Of a DNA stretch of 5,404 bases, positions 1-5,404 are shown one piece after another. Position 1 is the stretch's first letter. Every line of letters starts with the position of its first letter. Below the pieces are notes generated by a model. That model searched no databases. It had not been told where the DNA came from and worked only from the letters and a program-made list of their open reading frames with translations. Source of the stretch: JBOGGN01 sp050744165 (GTDB lineage Bacteria; Actinomycetota; Acidimicrobiia; Acidimicrobiales; Palsa-688); assembly GCA_050744165.1 (NCBI GenBank), contig JBOGGN010000241.1, positions 1 through 5,404 of the forward strand. The letters run 5' to 3'. Position numbers and translations under genes: made by a program.

Positions 1-200
1 GCACCCAGGGCGAGCGCCTGGCCGAGCTGCGGGCTCGGCGGGATCAGGCGGCAGTCGACCGAGCCCTTGGTGAGGTGGTGTCCACCGCCCAGGGCAGCCA
101 GAATCTGCTCGTTCCCATGAAGGAGGCGCTGCGCCTTCGGGCCACCCTCGGCGAGGTCAGCGACGCTCTACGAGGAGTGTTTGGGGTCCATGGCGACTGA
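1..200 (+). CDS. Methylmalonyl-CoA mutase-type acyl-CoA mutase, large (barrel) subunit, C-terminal fragment
   Basis: The frame beginning at base 3 is open from the left edge to a TGA at 198-200 and gives 65 residues. It contains ERLAELRARRDQAAVD, then NLLVPMKEALRLRATLGEVSDALRGVFG. This is the pattern I know from the end of the TIM-barrel domain of methylmalonyl-CoA and related B12-dependent mutases. The enzyme isomerises methylmalonyl-CoA to succinyl-CoA in the cytosol, the last step of propionyl-CoA breakdown. The protein stops a few residues after the barrel, with no linker and no cobalamin-binding domain (no DxHxxG motif). It therefore looks like the large subunit of a two-gene mutase, whose B12-binding small subunit lies elsewhere. 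Isobutyryl-, ethylmalonyl- or hydroxyisobutyryl-CoA mutase large subunits have similar tails, so substrate is unresolved. Its last 11 bases overlap the next gene in another frame, which suggests translational coupling. Confidence 0.75.
   Translation, partial: TQGERLAELRARRDQAAVDRALGEVVSTAQGSQNLLVPMKEALRLRATLGEVSDALRGVFGVHGD
172..177 (+). promoter_or_regulatory. Probable ribosome binding site for the LpdA-like gene
   Basis: GAGGAG lies inside the end of the mutase gene, 12 bases before the ATG at 190 and only 3 bases before an in-frame TTG at 181. The spacing is long for the ATG but far too short for the TTG. This, and the fact that homologues begin a few residues before the first FAD-binding glycines, favours ATG190. 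Because the site sits inside the upstream gene, initiation is probably coupled to termination of the mutase at 198-200. Confidence 0.45.
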
Positions 201-1551
201 CTTCGTGATCATCGGGGGCGGCCCCGCGGGCAACACGGCGGCCACCTACGCCGCCCGCCTTGGTGCCCGGGTCACCCTGGTTGAGGCCGACCTGGTCGGG
301 GGCACGGCCAACCTGCGGGACTGCATTCCCTCCAAGACCATGATCGCCAGCGGGGGGGCGCTCAGCTTCGCCCGGCGCATCGAGGGCATGGGCCTGTGCC
401 AGCTCGACGCCGAGGTCGACCTGGACGCCCTGCGGCACCGGGTGGGCGCCATCCAGCAGCACCTGCACCGGGCCACGGTGGAACTGCTGCAAAGCCAGGG
501 GGTGCGGCTGATCCGCGGCGTGGGGCGACTGAAGGGTCCCCGGGACGTCATCGTTGAGACCGAGGAGGGGATTGAGGAGCTGTCGGCCGACGCCATCCTC
601 CTGGCGACCGGCAGCCGCCCCCGGATTCCCGAATGGGCGGTGCCCGACGGAGACCGCATCCTCACCACCCAGCAGGCCTACCCTCCGCCGGAGCTCCCAT
701 CGCATCTGGTGGTCATCGGCTCGGGCGTGACGGGCGTCGAGTTCGTGCACCTGTTCAGCTCCTTCGGGAGCCAGGTGACGCTGATCGTGAGCCGCCAGCA
801 GGTGCTGCCGACCAAGGATCCGGAGGTGGCCGCGGAGCTGGAGAAGGAGCTGCTGCGCCGAGGGGTCCGCCTGTTGAAGGGCGCCCGTGCGGAGTCGGTT
901 GAGCGTACCGAGGCGGGAGTTTCGGTTGCCTGCGACGACGGGCGAGTGGCTCGCGGGAGTCACGCGCTGCTGGCGATCGGGTCGCTTCCCAACTCCGAGG
1001 GGCTCGGGCTGGAACACGCCGGCGTCGAGGTCGACCGCGCCGGCTACGTGACCATCAACCACCACTGCCAGTCCAACATCGCCCACATCTACGCCGCCGG
1101 CGACCTGTCGGGGAAGCTTCCGCTGTCGTCGGTGGCCGCCATGCAGGGCCGCAAGATCGCCGAGCACGTCATGGGCTTGCACACCCGCGAGCACCGCCAC
1201 TTGGATTACGAGAAGGCAGCGTCGGCCATCTTCACCGAGCCCGAGATCGCCGACGTGGGCATGGCTGAGGCCGAGGCTTTTGCCACCGGGCGCAAGCTCC
1301 GGGTAACCAAGGTGCCGTTCTCGGCCAACGCCAAGGCGCTCATCGACGACCACCCCAAGGGCTTCGTGAAGATCCTCTCTGACCCTGCTACCGGGGTAGT
1401 GCTCGGCGGCAGTGTGGTCGGCCGCCACGCAGCTGAGCTGATCTCGGTGATCGCGCTGGCCGTCACCTGCCACCTGAAGGTGACCGACATTGTGGAGAGC
1501 GTGCTCGTCCACCCGTCCCTGTCCGAATCCCTGGCGGATGCGGCGGAGTAG
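190..1551 (+). CDS. lpdA: FAD-dependent pyridine nucleotide-disulfide oxidoreductase family protein, LpdA (Rv3303c)-like, lacking the first redox cysteine
   Basis: This is a 453-residue cytosolic flavoprotein, full length for the family. The N-terminal FAD-binding Rossmann motif is VIIGGGPAG (6-14). The usual GGTCLNVGCIPSK active-site segment reads GGTANLRDCIPSK (37-49), so the first cysteine is Ala40 while Cys45 is kept. A second dinucleotide-binding motif, VVIGSGVTGVEF, spans 174-185. The second FAD motif, IYAAGD, ends at Asp305. The dimerisation domain starts near FTEPEIADVG (348-357), and the C-terminal His-Glu pair is present in HPSLSE (His441, Glu446). Without a disulfide it cannot be a normal lipoamide dehydrogenase or glutathione reductase. 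The closest match I recall is M. tuberculosis LpdA (Rv3303c), described as an NAD(P)H:quinone reductase, so electron transfer from NAD(P)H to a quinone or similar acceptor is the best inference. A soluble transhydrogenase-like role is the alternative. ATG190 was chosen over TTG181. The gene overlaps the mutase by 11 bases and is followed 18 bases on by the amidohydrolase. Confidence 0.85.
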   Translation: MATDFVIIGGGPAGNTAATYAARLGARVTLVEADLVGGTANLRDCIPSKTMIASGGALSFARRIEGMGLCQLDAEVDLDALRHRVGAIQQHLHRATVELLQSQGVRLIRGVGRLKGPRDVIVETEEGIEELSADAILLATGSRPRIPEWAVPDGDRILTTQQAYPPPELPSHLVVIGSGVTGVEFVHLFSSFGSQVTLIVSRQQVLPTKDPEVAAELEKELLRRGVRLLKGARAESVERTEAGVSVACDDGRVARGSHALLAIGSLPNSEGLGLEHAGVEVDRAGYVTINHHCQSNIAHIYAAGDLSGKLPLSSVAAMQGRKIAEHVMGLHTREHRHLDYEKAASAIFTEPEIADVGMAEAEAFATGRKLRVTKVPFSANAKALIDDHPKGFVKILSDPATGVVLGGSVVGRHAAELISVIALAVTCHLKVTDIVESVLVHPSLSESLADAAE

Positions 1552-1559
1552 GCGGAGTA
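1542..1559 (+). repeat. 9-bp tandem duplication giving two in-frame stop codons
   Basis: GGCGGAGTA occurs twice head to tail (1542-1550, 1551-1559), and each copy is followed by G. The LpdA-like gene ends at the TAG of the first copy (1549-1551), and a second in-frame TAG lies at 1558-1560. The GGAG in the second copy (1554-1557) is the only ribosome-binding-like sequence before the amidohydrolase ATG at 1570, 12 bases away. It may be simple replication slippage. Confidence 0.8.
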
Positions 1560-1569
1560 GACAGAGTCC

Positions 1570-2751
1570 ATGACGGCGTTCAAGGAGCGCACCCGGACCC
1601 TGATCGAGGTCGCCCGGGAGCGGCTGGTCAAGCTGTCCCACCGAATCCATGCCAACCCGGAACTCGCCTTCGAGGAGGAGCGGGCCGCTGCTTGGGTGGC
1701 CGGCGCTCTCGACACCGGCGGCTTGCGGGTCGAACCCGGGATCTGCGACCTGCCGACCGCGTTCGTCGCTACCGCTGGCAGCGGGCCACTGCACGTCGCC
1801 ATCTGCGCCGAGTACGACGCCCTGCCCGATATCGGCCACGCCTGCGGCCACAACGTGATCGCCGCGGCCGCGGTGGGTGCCGGCTTGGCTTTGGCTCAGG
1901 TGGCCGACGATCTTGGCATCACCGTGCAGGTCTTCGGAACACCGGCCGAGGAGGGCGGCGGAGGCAAGATCCTGATGTTGGAGCGCGGCGCCTTCGACGG
2001 CGTCCACGCCGCCATGATGGTCCACCCCTACCCGAAAGAACTGGCCGGAGCCCGATGCCTGGCGGTCTCGCACGTGGACGTGCATTACCGGGGGAAGTCG
2101 GCCCACGCCGCGGCCTACCCGGAGCTCGGGATCAACGCGGCCGATGCCCTCACGGTGGCCCAGGTGGCGGTGGGTCTGCTGCGCCAGCACATCGACAGCT
2201 CCGACCGCATCCACGGAATCGTCATCAACGGCGGCTACGCCCCCAACATCGTGCCCGACCACACCATCGGTAAGTGGTACATGCGTTCCCAAACGATGGC
2301 GGATTTGGCCAAGCTGGAGCCTCGGGTGCGGCGGTGCTTCGAAGCCGGGGCGGTGGCAACCGGGTGTCAGATCGAGATCGTGCCCCGCAGTCCGCTCTAC
2401 TCCGAGATGCGGGCCGACCGCGAACTGGGCGCCCTGTACCAGGGCAACGCCGAGGCCCTCGGCCGGGTCTTCGCCCGTCTGAGCCGAGAGGAGCAAGACC
2501 ACACGGCCATCTCCACCGACATGGCCAACGTTTCCCTGGCAATTCCCACCATCCATCCGATGCTGGGAATTGACAGCTTGCCGGCAGTCAACCACCAGGC
2601 AGAATTCGCGGCCCACTGCATTACCCCCGTCGCCGACCAGGCCATCCTCGACGGCGCCACCGCCATGGCGTGGACGGTCATCGATGCCGCCACCAAGCCT
2701 CTCGTCAGGGAGCGGCTGCTGGCCGGCCGTCGCCGCGAGGCAGCCAGCTAG
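1570..2751 (+). CDS. M20D-family metal-dependent amidohydrolase (AmiA1/AmiB1, AbgB, PM20D2-like)
   Basis: This 393-residue protein is a typical length for cytosolic M20 amidohydrolases, which use a bimetal centre to cleave N-acyl amino acids or small peptide-like amides. Visible motifs are HANPELAFEE (27-36), the metal-site segment DIGHACGHN (87-95, with ligands expected at Cys92 and His94), FGTPAEEGGGGK (122-133, Glu127 and Glu128), VHP with His152, and a C-terminal NHQAEF with His342. The middle part, beginning near VDVHYRGKSAHAA and running to about residue 280, is the lid/dimerisation domain. All expected metal and catalytic positions appear intact. The GHACGHN and GTPAEEGGGGK forms are those of the PM20D2/AbgB branch, which also contains mycobacterial AmiA1 and AmiB1. 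The true substrate cannot be read from sequence: aminobenzoyl-glutamate, acyl-amino acids and beta-alanyl or lysyl dipeptides are all possible. There is no signal peptide. It lies 18 bases after the LpdA-like gene on the same strand, so it is probably cotranscribed. Its last 11 bases form part of the 48-bp duplication. Confidence 0.88.
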   Translation: MTAFKERTRTLIEVARERLVKLSHRIHANPELAFEEERAAAWVAGALDTGGLRVEPGICDLPTAFVATAGSGPLHVAICAEYDALPDIGHACGHNVIAAAAVGAGLALAQVADDLGITVQVFGTPAEEGGGGKILMLERGAFDGVHAAMMVHPYPKELAGARCLAVSHVDVHYRGKSAHAAAYPELGINAADALTVAQVAVGLLRQHIDSSDRIHGIVINGGYAPNIVPDHTIGKWYMRSQTMADLAKLEPRVRRCFEAGAVATGCQIEIVPRSPLYSEMRADRELGALYQGNAEALGRVFARLSREEQDHTAISTDMANVSLAIPTIHPMLGIDSLPAVNHQAEFAAHCITPVADQAILDGATAMAWTVIDAATKPLVRERLLAGRRREAAS

Positions 2752-2836
2752 GACGCCGAGCGCCGGCTTCTCGCTGACCACCACGAGCCAGCCAGCTAGG
2801 ACGCCGAGCGCCGGCTACTCGATGATCACCACGACG
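2741..2836. repeat. 48-bp tandem duplication across the convergent gene ends
   Basis: Copy 1 (2741-2788) and copy 2 (2789-2836) match at 43 of 48 positions. The differences are 2769/2817, 2774/2822, 2778/2826 and the last two bases. Each copy carries the end of the amidohydrolase coding sequence (gccagctag), the spacer (gacgccgagcgccgg) and, on the other strand, the last codons of the carboxylase gene. Only copy 1 supplies the working amidohydrolase stop, and only copy 2 supplies the working carboxylase stop. In copy 1 the carboxylase TAG has become AAG. The 63-base gap between the genes is therefore largely made by this duplication. Each copy has a weak 4-bp stem (GCCG...CGGC) but no U-tract, so I do not call a terminator. 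Confidence 0.9.
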
Positions 2837-4656
2837 TCCCCGGCGCCCACAGAATCGCCGGGTGAGACGTTGACCTTGGTGACGGTGCCCGCCCGCTCGG
2901 CGTTGATGTGGTTCTCCATCTTCATGGCCTCGAGGACGCACACCGCCTGGCCCGCCTGGACGGCGTCGCCCTCGGCGACGAGGACCTGGACAATGGTGCC
3001 CTGCATCGGGACAGTGACCGCACCCCCGCCGGCCGAGCCGCCACCGCCCGAACCGCCACCGCCCGAGCCGCGGGTACCGGTCCCGCCGCCGGGCCGGCCT
3101 CCTGCGCCAGGGGCGGCGGGCCGTGGCCGGGGAGCCGAGGCGCCCGAGCGGCCGGGGGTGGCGCCAGCCGCCGGTCCGCCTCCGGCCGGGATATCGGGGA
3201 GCCACAGCTTGACCCGGAAGCGGCGGCCGTTGACCTCGGTGTCCACTTCTCGCTCGACGAGCGAGGCTTTTCCCCCCTCTGTTGGCGGCGACGGCGTCGG
3301 CGCCGTCACGCCCGAGAGATCGAGGCGCTGCTCCACCCAGTTGGTCGAGTGGTGGACGGCCACGAAATCGGGATGTTCCAGGATCGCCAGGTCGGCGGGG
3401 ATGGTGGTGGCCACCCCGGTGATCTCGGTCTCCCGCAGCGCCCGGATCATGCGGCGGCGAGCCTCCTCCCGGTCGGCGCCCCACACCACCAGTTTGGCGA
3501 TGAGGTTGTCGTAGAACTGGCTGACGGTGTCGCCCTCGTCGTAGCCGGCGTCGTTGCGGACCCCGTAGCCGTCGGCCCTGCGGAAGCGGGTGATGGTGCC
3601 CGGTGAGGGCAGGAAACGGCCGCCGGCGGGGTCCTCGGCGTTGATGCGGACCTCGATGGCGTGGCCCCGGCGCTCGACTTCGGCCTGGGAGAAGGGGAGG
3701 GACTCGCCGGCCGCGATCTGAAGTTGGAGCGCTACCAGGTCGAGCCCGGTGGTCAACTCGGTGACGGGGTGCTCCACCTGAAGGCGGGTGTTCATTTCCA
3801 GGAAGAAGAAGTCGCCGTCCTGGTACAAGAACTCGACCGTGCCTGCGTTCACGTAGCCGCAGGCCACGGCCACCTTGCACGCTGCCTCGCCCATGGCCGC
3901 CTGGATCTCGTCGGGGATGTCCGGGGCCGGCGCCTCCTCGATCAGCTTCTGATGGCGGCGCTGGGCCGAGCAGTCCCGGGTGCCGAGGTACACGCAGTGG
4001 CCGTGGGTGTCGGCGAAGATCTGGACCTCGACATGGCGGGGCCAGGCAAGATAGCGCTCCATGTAGCTCTCGGAGCGCCCGAAGGACTTGAACGCCTCCC
4101 GTTGGGCCGACTCGAGGGACTGGGCGGCCTCGGCGGCCGACGCAACCACCCGCATGCCCCGGCCACCCCCGCCGTAGGCAGCCTTGATGGCGACGGGCCA
4201 GCCGAACTCTTCCCCGAAGGCGATCACTTCGTCGGGGGAGGCGATGACCTCGGTCGTGCCTGGGACGCCGGCCACCTCCGCCCGCTGTGCCGCCAGGCGG
4301 GAGCTGATCTTGTCCCCCATGACCTCGATGGCGTCGGGCGGGGGCCCGATCCAGGTCACCCCCGCCTCCATGACCGCTTTGGCGAAGTCGGTGTTCTCGG
4401 AGAAGAAGCCGTAGCCGGGATGGACGGCATCGGCGCCCGAGCGGGCGATGGCGTCGAGGATCTTGGGGATGTTGAGGTAGCTGTCCGTGGCGCTTTGACC
4501 CCCGAGCGCGTAGGCCTCGTCGGCCAGCCGAACGTGCAGGGCGTCGCGGTCCAACTCCGAGTACACCGCTACCGTTGTGATTCCGAGGTCGCGGCAAGTC
4601 CGGATAACCCGAACCGCGATCTCACCTCGGTTGGCGATCAACACCTTCGTGAACAC
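2815..4656 (-). CDS. accA3: Biotin-dependent acyl-CoA carboxylase alpha chain (biotin carboxylase + biotin carrier protein), acetyl/propionyl-CoA type
   Basis: The 613-residue alpha chain carboxylates its own biotin with ATP and bicarbonate, then passes CO2 to a separate carboxyltransferase subunit that acts on acetyl- or propionyl-CoA in the cytosol. The GTG at 4654-4656 gives the classical start MFTKVLIANRGEIAVRVIR. The biotin carboxylase N-domain has HPGYGFFSEN (79-88). The ATP-grasp domain follows, with Lys116, Lys158 and the glycine loop GGGGRGM (162-168), then EMNTRLQVEH (287-296), the bicarbonate/catalytic segment. The biotin carboxylase C-domain runs to about 440, and a short beta-rich linker domain ends near Trp485. 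A Gly/Pro/Ala-rich hinge covers about 490-546, including two Gly4-Ser units. The carrier domain then has EAMKMEN, with the biotin attachment Lys579 34 residues before the C-terminus, the usual spacing. No Shine-Dalgarno sequence is evident before the GTG. Upstream and divergent is birA, which would modify this protein. The nearby mutase suggests a propionyl-CoA role, but acetyl-CoA or long-chain acyl-CoA partners cannot be excluded. Confidence 0.94.
   Translation of the reverse strand: MFTKVLIANRGEIAVRVIRTCRDLGITTVAVYSELDRDALHVRLADEAYALGGQSATDSYLNIPKILDAIARSGADAVHPGYGFFSENTDFAKAVMEAGVTWIGPPPDAIEVMGDKISSRLAAQRAEVAGVPGTTEVIASPDEVIAFGEEFGWPVAIKAAYGGGGRGMRVVASAAEAAQSLESAQREAFKSFGRSESYMERYLAWPRHVEVQIFADTHGHCVYLGTRDCSAQRRHQKLIEEAPAPDIPDEIQAAMGEAACKVAVACGYVNAGTVEFLYQDGDFFFLEMNTRLQVEHPVTELTTGLDLVALQLQIAAGESLPFSQAEVERRGHAIEVRINAEDPAGGRFLPSPGTITRFRRADGYGVRNDAGYDEGDTVSQFYDNLIAKLVVWGADREEARRRMIRALRETEITGVATTIPADLAILEHPDFVAVHHSTNWVEQRLDLSGVTAPTPSPPTEGGKASLVEREVDTEVNGRRFRVKLWLPDIPAGGGPAAGATPGRSGASAPRPRPAAPGAGGRPGGGTGTRGSGGGGSGGGGSAGGGAVTVPMQGTIVQVLVAEGDAVQAGQAVCVLEAMKMENHINAERAGTVTKVNVSPGDSVGAGDVVVIIE
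3035..3071 (-). repeat. 15-bp in-frame repeat encoding Gly4-Ser units in the carboxylase hinge
   Basis: Two full units (3035-3049 and 3050-3064) and a partial third (3065-3071) are nearly identical, differing only at the wobble base 3037/3052/3067. On the minus strand they encode GGGGS repeated twice, bounded by Ser531 and Ser541, in the flexible hinge just before the biotin carrier domain. The repeat lengthens the swinging arm without breaking frame. Confidence 0.85.
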
Positions 4657-4676
4657 GGTCAGGCAGTCTGGCAAAC
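4657..4676. other. 20-bp divergent spacer between carboxylase and birA starts
   Basis: The GTG starts of the two divergent genes are separated by only 20 bases. Neither start has a clear purine-rich ribosome binding site in the spacer. There is no room for two complete promoters between the coding regions, so promoter elements must overlap the opposite gene, or the transcripts are leaderless. Hexamers CAGTCT (4663-4668, plus strand) and CAGACT (minus strand, overlapping it by 5 bases) weakly resemble actinobacterial -10 elements 8 to 9 bases before each start, but the match is too poor to call promoters. Confidence 0.4.
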
Positions 4677-5404
4677 GTGGGCCGGTTTGACGATGTCCGG
4701 TGGCTCGAGTCGGTGGACTCGACCAACCGCTACCTACTGGACCTGGCCCGCGGTGGGGCGCCGGAGGGCGCCGTGGTGGTGGCCGACTACCAAACCCGGG
4801 GCCGGGGACGGCGCGGGCGGATATGGGAAGCGCCACCGGGCGCCGCGCTCTTGATGTCGGTCCTGGCCCGGCCGGACCCCGCACTGCTTCCGCCCGGGCA
4901 GCGGTGGGTCTTGACCGCGGCGATGGCGCTGGCGGGCGCTGATGGCTGCCAGGAGGTGGTCGACCTCGACCCCGGCCGGGCGGCCGACGGCCCAGGGTCG
5001 GTGGACATCAAGTGGCCCAACGACCTGCTCCTCTCGGGTCGCAAGCTGGCCGGAATCCTGGCCGAGGCCGACGCTGGTGCGATCGTGATCGGCATGGGCA
5101 TCAACCTGACGTGGTGCCCGCCGGGAGCGACCATCCTCGGCCCGGGAGCGGACCGCAGCCTCCTTCTCGAGGCGATCATCACCCGCCTCGATGCGTGGTG
5201 GGACCGGTGGCCACAGGTCGCCGACGCCTACCGTCGACGCTGCGCCAGCGTGGGGCGCCAGGTGCGCGTCAGCCTCGCCGACCGGGAGGTCGTGGGCTGG
5301 GCCGTCGGGGTGGATCCGGACGGCGCGTTGCGGGTGTCGGTTGACCTCGGGGCTGGCAAGGAAAGACAAGAAAGGTTCCTCGTCGGCGACGTAGTACACG
5401 TTAC
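4677..5404 (+). CDS. birA: Biotin--[acetyl-CoA-carboxylase] ligase (BirA), nearly complete, C-terminus cut by window edge
   Basis: The frame is open from the GTG at 4677 to the right edge, giving 242 codons. BirA makes biotinyl-AMP from biotin and ATP and transfers biotin to the conserved lysine of carrier domains, here very likely Lys579 of the neighbouring carboxylase. Signatures in order are ESVDSTN (11-17), QTRGRGRRGRIW (39-50, the biotin/ATP loop), KWPND (112-116), RKLAGILAE with Lys123, GMGINLT (139-145), and a C-terminal SH3-like domain from about 193 (GRQVRVSL) to VGDVVHV at the edge. Only about eight residues precede the catalytic core, so there is no N-terminal winged-helix domain and the enzyme is a monofunctional (class I) ligase that should not act as a DNA-binding repressor. 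The GTG start is favoured because a later start would remove conserved residues. Comparison with the M. tuberculosis protein, which ends just after VHLR, suggests that only a few codons are missing. Strong gene for its family; the divergent pairing with accA supports it. Confidence 0.93.
   Translation, partial: MGRFDDVRWLESVDSTNRYLLDLARGGAPEGAVVVADYQTRGRGRRGRIWEAPPGAALLMSVLARPDPALLPPGQRWVLTAAMALAGADGCQEVVDLDPGRAADGPGSVDIKWPNDLLLSGRKLAGILAEADAGAIVIGMGINLTWCPPGATILGPGADRSLLLEAIITRLDAWWDRWPQVADAYRRRCASVGRQVRVSLADREVVGWAVGVDPDGALRVSVDLGAGKERQERFLVGDVVHV

Noticed and set aside
181..189. TTG at 181 as start of the LpdA-like gene.
   Set aside because: The ribosome-binding-like GAGGAG would be only 3 bases away, and ATG190 gives the usual short lead into the FAD motif.
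157..2784. An 875-codon open frame on the minus strand opposite the LpdA-like and amidohydrolase genes, in the same frame as the carboxylase gene, so that frame has a single stop (2815-2817) between 157 and 4884.
   Set aside because: The translation is a Gly/His/Asp/Gln/Arg-rich mixture with no recognisable domain, while both opposite-strand proteins have intact motifs throughout. Long antisense frames are expected in GC-rich genes because stop codons are rare. Its beginning is only the drifted copy of the carboxylase tail.
2752..2814. A bidirectional rho-independent terminator in the convergent spacer.
   Set aside because: Only a 4-bp GCCG/CGGC stem with a 5-base loop is present in each repeat copy, with no U-tract on either strand.
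3285..3309. Palindrome-like GACGGCG...GCGCCGTC inside the carboxylase gene.
   Set aside because: It encodes in-frame residues of the linker before the beta-rich domain. Short GC-rich inverted repeats of this kind are expected by chance at this base composition.
2705..4597. A 630-codon minus-strand frame overlapping the carboxylase gene, and several plus-strand frames of 230-400 codons opposite it.
   Set aside because: All overlap the strongly supported carboxylase alpha chain and read as low-complexity Arg/Gly/Pro-rich or Gly/Val/Asp-rich sequence, typical of shadow frames.
4687..4692. TTGACG as a -35 element for birA.
   Set aside because: It lies downstream of the supported GTG start, no -10-like hexamer follows at about 17 bases, and moving the start downstream would delete the conserved residues before DSTN.
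4657..4884. Extension of the carboxylase frame upstream of GTG 4656 to 4884.
   Set aside because: The extension is Pro/Arg/Gly-rich and lies antisense to the conserved start of birA, whereas the GTG gives the family's canonical N-terminus.

Overview
The window looks like a chromosomal piece of a high-GC actinobacterium. This is inferred from the very GC-rich third codon positions, two GTG starts, actinobacterial-type protein sequences and gene content. An acidimicrobial or mycobacterial-like relative, or an uncultured one, would fit, but the sequence alone does not fix the taxon. It is densely coding, and the longest stretch without a gene is about 63 bases.

Layout. Positions 1-1551 carry two overlapping plus-strand genes: the last 65 codons of a methylmalonyl-CoA mutase-type large (barrel) subunit, then a complete flavoprotein disulfide-reductase homologue that lacks the first cysteine of the redox disulfide (LpdA/Rv3303c-like). 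A complete M20D-type amidohydrolase follows 18 bases later on the same strand (1570-2751), so the three probably form one transcription unit. A complete biotin-dependent acyl-CoA carboxylase alpha chain (biotin carboxylase plus biotin carrier) converges on it from the minus strand (4656 down to 2815). The short convergent junction contains a 48-bp tandem duplication that takes in the 3' ends of both genes. Only 20 bases upstream of the carboxylase start, a divergent biotin protein ligase gene (birA) begins at a GTG at 4677 and runs off the right edge, apparently within a few codons of its end.

How the genes fit together. BirA should attach biotin to Lys579 of the carboxylase alpha chain. If that chain works as a propionyl-CoA carboxylase, its product, once epimerised, is the substrate of a methylmalonyl-CoA mutase such as the one whose tail opens the window. 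The carboxyltransferase (beta) subunit and the B12-binding mutase subunit are not in the window. The flavoprotein and amidohydrolase resemble the lpdA and amiA1/amiB1 genes that, as I recall, lie in the same broad neighbourhood as accA3 and birA in Mycobacterium tuberculosis. This suggests an old actinobacterial gene cluster rather than an acquired island.

I found no mobile element, CRISPR array, RNA gene or obviously new system. The points most worth a second look are the monothiol flavoprotein that keeps its His-Glu dyad, the 48-bp duplication at the convergent gene ends, and the 20-bp divergent spacer between two GTG-start genes that lack clear ribosome binding sites.
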